DNA of 11,448 nt from JBJXGF01 sp046153015. Lineage in GTDB: Bacteria; Actinomycetota; Acidimicrobiia; Acidimicrobiales; CAIXPF01. Positions 6,041 through 11,448 of this stretch are shown piece by piece. Position numbers and translations under genes: made by a program. How positions within the stretch are numbered: the first letter of the stretch is position 1; each line of letters opens with the position of its first letter. Under the pieces are notes generated by a model that was not told the origin of the DNA, ran no database searches, and saw only the letters and a list, made by a program, of their open reading frames with translations. Location: the NCBI GenBank assembly GCA_046153015.1, contig JBJXGF010000028.1, forward strand, positions 1-11,448, given 5' to 3'.

Positions 6041-7972
6041 ATGGAGCTCGTGTGGACCGCTCCCGAGGCGCGGGCGGCTCGTTCCACCACCGCACGGTTC
6101 TGCGCCGCGCACGGCCTGGCCGATCGGGTGGAGCTGGGCCGGCGCTCGGCGGAGGATCCGGCCTGGTTCTGGGACGCGGCGGTGCGCTTCCTCGGGCTGC
6201 CGTTCTCGGCGCCGTACACGAAAGTGCTCGACGAGTCGCGGGGCATGGCGTGGACCACGTGGTTCCCCGACGGTGAGCTGAACCTGGCCGAGGCGTGCCT
6301 CGACCGGTGGCTGCCCACCCAGTCTGGCGCGGTGGCGGTGGTGGCCGAGTCCGAGGCGGGCCGCACCGCCTCGTTCACCTACGGCGAGCTCGCCGCGCAG
6401 GTGAGCCTCGCCGCCGGCGCCCTCGCCGGCGAGGGGGTGGGCAAGGGCGACCCGGTCGGCGCGTTCCTGCCGATGGGCCTCGAGGCCGTCACGCTGATGC
6501 TGGCCTGCGCCCGCCTCGGGGCGATCTACGTGCCGATCTTCTCCGGGTTCAACGCCGCGGCGGTGACGGCGCGGCTCAACGACTGCTCGGCGGGGGTGCT
6601 GGTCACCGCGAACGGCTTCCGCCGCCGAGGCTCGCCGGTGGCGATGAAAGCCACCGCCGACGAGGCGTGTGCGCTTGCGCCCTCGGTGCGCCGGGTGCTG
6701 GTGGCCGAGCACGAGCCCGGCCTCGACGCGCCGTTCGACCCGGCCCGGGACCGCTGGTGGCGCGAGGCGCTCGCCGCCTCGGAGCCGCTGCGGCGCGGGC
6801 CCCGCACCGCAGCGGAGGACCCGCTGCTGCTGGGCTACACGTCGGGCACCACCGGCCGCCCGAAGGGCGTGGTGCACGTGCACGCCGGCTGGACCGTGAA
6901 GGTGTGCGCCGAGGGCGCCTTCCAGTTCGACCTCGGGCCCGGCGAGCGGATCGGCTGGGTCACCGACATGGGCTGGATCATGGGGCCCTGGCTCGTGACC
7001 GCCGGGCTCGGCAACGGCGCGTCGATCGTGGTCTACGACGGCGCGCCCGACTGGCCCGACCCGGGTCGGCTGTGGCGGCTGGCGGCGGCGCATCGCCTCA
7101 GCGTGCTCGGCCTGTCCCCCACCCTGGTGCGGGCGCTGCGGGCCGCCGGCGACGAGCACGCGCTCGGCCACGACCTCTCCGCCCTGCACACCTTCGGCAG
7201 CACCGGGGAGCCCTGGAACGAGGAGCCGTGGCGCTGGCTGTTCGAGGTGGTGGGCGGCGCCTCCCGGCCAATCGTGAACATGAGCGGGGGCACCGAGGTG
7301 GGCGCCTGCTTCCTCGCCTCCGACGTGCTCCAGGGCCTGAAGCCCACCTCGGTCGGCATGCCGTGCCCGGGCATGGCCATGGCCGTCTACCGGCCCGACG
7401 GCACGCCGGCCGGGCCCGGCGAGGTGGGCGAGCTGGTGTGCACCCGCCCCTGGCCGGGGATGGCGCGCGGCATCTGGGGCGACCCGGCCCGCTTCGAGGA
7501 GACGTACTTCTCCCGCTGGCCCGGGGTGTGGGTGCACGGGGATTGGGCCTCGGTCGACGCCGACGGCTTCTGGTTCCTCCACGGCCGCTCGGACGACACG
7601 TTGAACATCGCCGGCAAGCGGATCGGCCCGGCGGAGATCGAGTCGGCGGCCGTCGGGGCGCCCGGGGTGGCGATGGCGGCGGCGGTCGCCGCGCCCGACG
7701 AGCGCAAGGGCGACGCGCTGGTCCTCTACGTGGTGCCGAGCCCCTCGGCCGGGCCCGCCGACGAGGTGTGCACGGCGGCCGAGGAGGCGGTGGTGGGCGC
7801 GTTCGGCAAGGCGTTCCGGCCCCGGGCTGTGGTGGCGGTGGCCGACCTGCCCCGCACCCGCAGCCAAAAGATCGTGCGGCGGGCGGTGCGGGCGCGGGCC
7901 ATCGGCGCCGACCCGGGAGACCTGTCGAGCCTCGAGAACCCCGAGGCCCTCGAGCTGATCGAGCCGCTGTGA
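6041..7972 (+). CDS. AMP-forming acyl-CoA synthetase, acetyl-CoA-synthetase-like
   Basis: A 643-aa cytoplasmic enzyme that would activate a carboxylic acid with ATP to acyl-AMP and then transfer it to CoA. The N-terminal ~90 residues resemble the ACAS_N cap (PYTKVLDES, FPDGELNLAEACLDRW). Adenylation motifs are intact: YTSGTTGRPKG (266-276), GWVTDMGWIMGPW, NMSGGTEVG (413-421), VHGDW, and DDTLNIAGKRIGPAEIES at the hinge to the C-terminal domain. The catalytic Lys is K610 in RSQKIVRR, the site commonly controlled by acetylation in this family. The length matches Acs (~650 aa). Where acetate-specific Acs has a pocket Trp just before QTE, this protein has Gly416, so the acid is probably larger than acetate. 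The acyl-CoA dehydrogenase begins 13 nt downstream, which suggests the product is oxidised next. The exact acid is unknown. Confidence 0.92.
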   Translation: MELVWTAPEARAARSTTARFCAAHGLADRVELGRRSAEDPAWFWDAAVRFLGLPFSAPYTKVLDESRGMAWTTWFPDGELNLAEACLDRWLPTQSGAVAVVAESEAGRTASFTYGELAAQVSLAAGALAGEGVGKGDPVGAFLPMGLEAVTLMLACARLGAIYVPIFSGFNAAAVTARLNDCSAGVLVTANGFRRRGSPVAMKATADEACALAPSVRRVLVAEHEPGLDAPFDPARDRWWREALAASEPLRRGPRTAAEDPLLLGYTSGTTGRPKGVVHVHAGWTVKVCAEGAFQFDLGPGERIGWVTDMGWIMGPWLVTAGLGNGASIVVYDGAPDWPDPGRLWRLAAAHRLSVLGLSPTLVRALRAAGDEHALGHDLSALHTFGSTGEPWNEEPWRWLFEVVGGASRPIVNMSGGTEVGACFLASDVLQGLKPTSVGMPCPGMAMAVYRPDGTPAGPGEVGELVCTRPWPGMARGIWGDPARFEETYFSRWPGVWVHGDWASVDADGFWFLHGRSDDTLNIAGKRIGPAEIESAAVGAPGVAMAAAVAAPDERKGDALVLYVVPSPSAGPADEVCTAAEEAVVGAFGKAFRPRAVVAVADLPRTRSQKIVRRAVRARAIGADPGDLSSLENPEALELIEPL

Positions 7973-7985
7973 TCGCACGCGGGCG

Positions 7986-9131
7986 GTGATCGAGTACAGC
8001 CCGGCCGACGCCGAGCTCGGCCTCTCCGACGCGGAGCGGACGGTGATCGAGGCCGCCGCCGCCTTCGCCCGCGAGGTGGTCGAGCCCGCCGCCGCCGGCT
8101 GGGAGCGGGACCGCCGCCTGCCCCGCGAGGCCTTCGCCGCCGCGGCCGCCAGCGGCCTGGCCGGCTTGGCGGCGCCCGCCGAGCTGGGCGGCGCGGCGCT
8201 CGGCTCAGTGGCCAAGGCCCGGGTGATGGAGGAGCTGGCCCGCGCCGATCTCGCCTTCACCTTCGTGCTCGTGGTGCACAACAACCTGGTGGCGGCGCTG
8301 TGCCGGCACGGCCGGGCCGAGCAGCAGCGCCGCTACGTGCCCGCCCTGGCCCGGGGTGAGCTGCTGGGCGCGTTCCTGCTCACCGAGCCCGGGGCCGGCA
8401 GCGACGCCGCGGCCATCACCACCACGGCCGAGGCGGCGGGATCGGGTTGGCGGCTCTCGGGTGAGAAGGCGTGGGTCACCAACGCGGCGTCGGCCGACCT
8501 GCTGCAGGTGTACGCCCGAGCGGAGGGCATCGGCTCGTTCCTCGTGCGGGCCGACCAGCCGGGAGTGCGCCGCACCGAGCCGTACCACCTGCTCGGCTGC
8601 CACGCGATGGGCGCCGGCGGGGTGGTGCTCGACCGGGTCGAGGTGGACCCCGAGCACGTGCTGATCCCGCCCGGCCAGGCCCTGCGGGCGGCGCTGGCCG
8701 GCATCGACGGCGCCCGCGTGGAGGTGGCCGCCATGTGCTCGGGCGTGTTGGCGCGGGCCCTCGGCGAGGCGGTCGCCTACACCAAGGCCCGCCCCGCGTT
8801 CGGCGGCGCCGTCGCCCAGTTCCAGGGCGTGCAGTGGATGCTGGCCGACGTGGCGACCGAGCTGGCCGCTGCCCGGCTCCTGGCCTACGACGCGGCCCGG
8901 GCCCTGGCCGCCGGCTCGCCGGGCGCGCCGGCCGCGGCCGCCCACGCCAAGAAGTTCGCCACCCGCAGCGCGCTGACCGGAGTGGCGGCGTGCATGCAGG
9001 TGATGGGGGCCGAGGGCCTGCGCCACGAGCACCCCCTGGCCCGGGCTCTGGCGGCGGCCAAGACGGCGCAGTACCTCGACGGCGCCACCGAGATCCAGAA
9101 CGTGGTGCTCAGCCGTGCTCTGTTCGCCTGA
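7986..9131 (+). CDS. Acyl-CoA dehydrogenase (FAD) with Asp at the catalytic-base position
   Basis: A 381-aa flavoprotein of normal length for the family, expected to oxidise an acyl-CoA to its enoyl form and pass electrons to electron-transfer flavoprotein. Visible motifs are FLLTEPGAGSDAA (130-142) and LSGEKAWVTNA (157-167) for flavin and substrate contacts, FGGAVAQFQGVQW in the C-terminal helical domain, and the C-terminal YLDGATEIQN (363-372). In typical members such as MCAD the last motif is YEGT-QIQ with the catalytic Glu; here Asp365 aligns with it. The alternative base of the isovaleryl/long-chain type sits in a G-D-E-R motif; here the matching stretch GIDGARVEV has Ala243. So Asp365 is the likely base, or the enzyme is unusual. 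The start is GTG, 13 nt after the ligase stop, with only a weak ribosome site; the first internal ATG is far too late. The 3' end lies in a 13-bp tandem repeat. Confidence 0.92.
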   Translation: MIEYSPADAELGLSDAERTVIEAAAAFAREVVEPAAAGWERDRRLPREAFAAAAASGLAGLAAPAELGGAALGSVAKARVMEELARADLAFTFVLVVHNNLVAALCRHGRAEQQRRYVPALARGELLGAFLLTEPGAGSDAAAITTTAEAAGSGWRLSGEKAWVTNAASADLLQVYARAEGIGSFLVRADQPGVRRTEPYHLLGCHAMGAGGVVLDRVEVDPEHVLIPPGQALRAALAGIDGARVEVAAMCSGVLARALGEAVAYTKARPAFGGAVAQFQGVQWMLADVATELAAARLLAYDAARALAAGSPGAPAAAAHAKKFATRSALTGVAACMQVMGAEGLRHEHPLARALAAAKTAQYLDGATEIQNVVLSRALFA

Positions 9132-9158
9132 CCTGTTCGCCTGACCTGTTCGCCTACC
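9120..9158 (+). repeat. 13-bp tandem triplication across the dehydrogenase stop codon
   Basis: CTGTTCGCCTGAC occurs twice exactly (9120-9132 and 9133-9145) and a third time with its last three bases changed to ACC instead of GAC-type ending (9146-9158, CTGTTCGCCTACC). The first copy encodes the final Leu-Phe-Ala-stop of the acyl-CoA dehydrogenase, so the end of the gene has been duplicated downstream. Because the stop is in copy one, the extra copies do not alter the protein. Confidence 0.85.
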
Positions 9159-9195
9159 CGGGGCCGCGCCGGCGCCGGGCCGCCTGCTGGCCCCG
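9159..9195. terminator. GC-rich hairpin between convergent genes (possible bidirectional terminator)
   Basis: CGGGGCC (9159-9165) pairs with GGCCCCG (9189-9195) over a 23-nt GC-rich loop that may fold further (it contains CGGCGCCG). It lies 28 bp after the dehydrogenase stop and 53 bp beyond the stop of the convergent minus-strand gene. There is no T-run on either side. The rest of the gap, 9196-9247, shows nothing clear. Confidence 0.3.
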
Positions 9196-9247
9196 AACCC
9201 CGGCGGCCGCGCTCACCGCGCCGGCGGCGGCCAGCGACGGCCCGGCG

Positions 9248-11428
9248 TCAGGTTCGGCTGGCGAGCAGCTCGGCCACGTGCTCGGCGGCGAGCGGACGGC
9301 CGATGAAGTAGCCCTGGCCGTAGTCGGCGCCCAGGCGGCGCAGCTCGGCGAGCTGCTCGGCGGTCTCCACTCCCTCCACCGCGGTCTTCAGGCGCAGGGC
9401 CTTCGCCAGCGCCACGATCGCCTCGATGATCGGCGCGCTCTCCTGGTCCACGCCCAGCCCGCCGACGAACGCCTTGTCGATCTTCAGCACGTCGACGGGC
9501 AGGCGCTTGAGGTGGGCGAGGCTCGAGTAGCCGGTGCCGAAGTCGTCGATGGCGAGGCGGACGCCGAGGCGCTTCAGCGCGTCGAGGCGGGCGAGGGCCA
9601 CGCCCGGCCGGCGCATCACCGCGCTCTCGGTGAGCTCGATGCACAGCGCGCTGGCCGGCAGGTCCGCCTGGCCGAGCGCGGTGGCGATCTCGTAGGCCAC
9701 CGATTGGTCGTCGAGCTCGCGCAGCGACATGTTCACGTTCATGTACAGGCCGCTGCGGCCAGGCAGGCGCCGCCACACGGCCAGGTCGGCCAGCGCCCGC
9801 ACGAGCATGGTGTGGCCGAGGGCGGCGATCAGGCCGTGGTCCTCGGCGGCGGGGATGAACTGGTCGGGGCTGACCACCCCCAGTTCGGGGTCGTTCCAGC
9901 GCACCAACGCCTCGAAGCCCACCAGGGCGCCGTCGGCGAGGTCGCTGATCGGCTGGTAGTGGATGTCGAGCTCGCCCTGCTCCACGGCCTGGCGCAACGC
10001 GGCGGAGACCCGCATGCGGCGCTGGACCGCGGCGCGGGCCTCTTCGTCGAACGCGGCCGGGCGGTTCTTGCCGGCCTGCTTGGCCTGGTACATGGCCACG
10101 TCGGCGTCGGCCAGCACGTCCTCCGGCGTGGCCTCCGCGGCCCGGCCCGCGTCGACCCACACCACCCCCACGCTGGCGGTCACGACCGTGCGGCGCCCGT
10201 CGAGCTCCACCGGCTCAGCCAACGCATCCGCCACCCGCCGGGCCTGGGCGCAGGCCGCCGCCTCGCTCGGCGAGTCCGGGACGACCACCACGAACTCGTC
10301 GCCGCCGAAGCGGCCGATCACGTCCGACGGGCGGCAGCACTCCCGCAGCCGGGTGGCCACCGTGCACAACAGCCGGTCGCCGGCGCGGTGCCCGAGGCAC
10401 TCGTTCACGTCCTTGAAGTTGTCCAGGTCGAGCAGCAGCACCGCCGGCCGGCTCACGCCAGAGCGGGCCCGGCCGAGGTGCGAGGCCAACCGCTCGGCGA
10501 TCATGTCGCGGTTGAGCAGGCCGGTGAGCGCATCGTGCCTGGCCCGGTGGTCGAGCTGGTGGTTGAGCTGGCGGTTCTCGGTCATGTCCTGGAGGCTGGC
10601 GACGAAGCCGACCTCCCCCCGGCCGTTGCCGCCCGGAGCGATCTGCGCCCGGACCCAACGCCGTGACCCGTCCGGGCGCACCACCCGCAGCGTGGCCGGC
10701 GCCGGCGCGCCGCCGGCCAGCGCGGCCTCCACCGAGGCGGCCGCGTGGTCGGCGTCGCCGGGCTCGAGCCGGTCGAGCCAGCCGAACCCGAGCAGCTCCT
10801 CGCCGGCGACGCCGTACAGCTCGGCGGCGCAGCGGTTGGCGAAATCGGCCCGCATGCCGCTCTCGGAGCCGAGCACGCCGACCGGGGCCCCGTCGGCCAG
10901 CGCGGCGAAGCGGCCCTCGCTGCGGCGCAGGCGCTCGGCGTTGCGCAGCTCTTCGAGCTGGGGGCGGGCGACCACCAGCAGCAGGCCGGCCGGCCCGGCC
11001 GGTCCCCCGCTGTCGAGATCGACCCCCGGCCGCTCGATCAGCACGGCGCGAGCGCTGAGCACCACCCCGAAGGGCGTTCGATCGGCCCGCACCCCCAGGC
11101 CGGCCAGCTCGACCGGCTCGCCCCGGCCGAGCGTCGCCGCGGTCAACGCCGCGGCGGCCAGCGCCGGCAGCTCGCGGCGGGTGCGGTCGTCCACCAGCTC
11201 GCGCAGGTGGCCGCCGGCGGCCTGGGCCGGCGAGCCGAACAGCTGGGCGAACGCCGGGTTGACCCGCAGGAGCCGCCCGGCCAGGTCGCACGCAGCGGCG
11301 GCGACGGGCAACGCGTCGAACAGCTCGACCTCGCCCGGCAGCTCGCTGGCCGGCAGGCCGGCGAGAACGCCGAGGCTGAGCCCCGGCCCGGCCCCGTCCC
11401 CGAGCTTCTTGGCCGGGGCGTTGATCAC
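9248..11428 (-). CDS. PAS-PAS-GGDEF-EAL cyclic-di-GMP turnover protein
   Basis: A 726-aa protein with no membrane segment or signal peptide, so probably cytoplasmic. Order of parts: a PAS-like domain at about 35-155, a short helical linker, a better PAS domain at about 172-285 ending WVRAQIAPG...FVASLQDMTENRQ, GGDEF at about 293-458, and EAL at about 470-722. The diguanylate cyclase site is RFGGDEF (GGDEF at 375-379), with an inhibitory I-site RPSD (366-369) exactly five residues upstream. The phosphodiesterase site is also complete: EAL (506-508), NVN near 564, ELTES (598-602), DDFGTGYSS with D628/D629, K649, E685 in VEGVE, and Q705. Both activities therefore look possible, with PAS input deciding the balance. 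The first in-window start is GTG at 11428, only 20 bp from the edge with AGG directly against it, and the frame stays open to the edge, so the true start may lie outside. It is convergent with the dehydrogenase gene and not obviously linked to it. Confidence 0.93.
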   Translation of the reverse strand: MINAPAKKLGDGAGPGLSLGVLAGLPASELPGEVELFDALPVAAAACDLAGRLLRVNPAFAQLFGSPAQAAGGHLRELVDDRTRRELPALAAAALTAATLGRGEPVELAGLGVRADRTPFGVVLSARAVLIERPGVDLDSGGPAGPAGLLLVVARPQLEELRNAERLRRSEGRFAALADGAPVGVLGSESGMRADFANRCAAELYGVAGEELLGFGWLDRLEPGDADHAAASVEAALAGGAPAPATLRVVRPDGSRRWVRAQIAPGGNGRGEVGFVASLQDMTENRQLNHQLDHRARHDALTGLLNRDMIAERLASHLGRARSGVSRPAVLLLDLDNFKDVNECLGHRAGDRLLCTVATRLRECCRPSDVIGRFGGDEFVVVVPDSPSEAAACAQARRVADALAEPVELDGRRTVVTASVGVVWVDAGRAAEATPEDVLADADVAMYQAKQAGKNRPAAFDEEARAAVQRRMRVSAALRQAVEQGELDIHYQPISDLADGALVGFEALVRWNDPELGVVSPDQFIPAAEDHGLIAALGHTMLVRALADLAVWRRLPGRSGLYMNVNMSLRELDDQSVAYEIATALGQADLPASALCIELTESAVMRRPGVALARLDALKRLGVRLAIDDFGTGYSSLAHLKRLPVDVLKIDKAFVGGLGVDQESAPIIEAIVALAKALRLKTAVEGVETAEQLAELRRLGADYGQGYFIGRPLAAEHVAELLASRT

Positions 11429-11448
11429 CCTCGTCGGGCGCCGCGACC

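Noticed and set aside
5954..8284. Long minus-strand open frame opposite the acyl-CoA synthetase
   Set aside because: The product is Arg/Gly/His-rich with no recognisable fold, while the plus strand encodes a complete ligase.
8471..10666. Long plus-strand open frame across the dehydrogenase and the GGDEF-EAL gene
   Set aside because: It is the out-of-frame and antisense reading of two well-supported genes and crosses the convergent intergenic gap without any domain.

Overview
The window is very G+C-rich, uses GTG starts for most genes, and has several starts where a TANNNT-type -10 hexamer lies 6-9 nt before the start codon with no Shine-Dalgarno sequence, which suggests leaderless transcripts. 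Together with the gene content (acyl-CoA ligase, acyl-CoA dehydrogenase, PAS-GGDEF-EAL protein) this points to a high-GC actinobacterium, perhaps of the Acidimicrobiia. That placement is an inference from style, not from a marker gene. I saw no tRNA, rRNA, CRISPR array, transposase or phage gene.

Layout. (1) Positions 1-2552, minus strand: a two-gene unit. A cytoplasmic molybdopterin oxidoreductase with one [4Fe-4S] cluster (519-2552) overlaps by 8 nt a PLP-dependent enzyme of the D-cysteine desulfhydrase / ACC deaminase family (1-526), which runs off the left edge. (2) Positions 2553-2599: a 47-bp divergent promoter region with two plausible leaderless -10 elements facing away from each other around a 12-bp perfect palindrome. 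(3) Positions 2600-9131, plus strand: riboflavin synthase (ribE), then a NitT/TauT-type ABC importer (ATPase, permease, NMT1/THI5-like lipoprotein), an AMP-forming acyl-CoA synthetase and an acyl-CoA dehydrogenase, all closely spaced. ribE and the ATPase overlap by 4 nt. The 120-bp gap between ATPase and permease holds a 27-bp periodic, palindrome-rich repeat. The same stretch is an open frame of 43 codons that overlaps both flanking genes. (4) Positions 9132-9247: a convergent intergenic gap with a 13-bp tandem triplication at the dehydrogenase stop codon and a GC-rich hairpin. (5) Positions 9248-11428, minus strand: a soluble PAS-PAS-GGDEF-EAL protein with both catalytic domains apparently intact.

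How it may work together. The plus-strand cluster reads most simply as uptake of a small molecule, CoA activation of a carboxylic acid, and FAD-dependent desaturation of the acyl-CoA. ribE at its head adds a flavin link. Two explanations compete: the importer brings in a flavin or related heterocycle, or it brings in the acid used by the last two enzymes. The sequence alone does not decide. The most unusual points are the ribE-importer translational coupling, the in-frame 9-codon repeat bridging two transporter genes, and an acyl-CoA dehydrogenase whose catalytic-base position is Asp instead of Glu.
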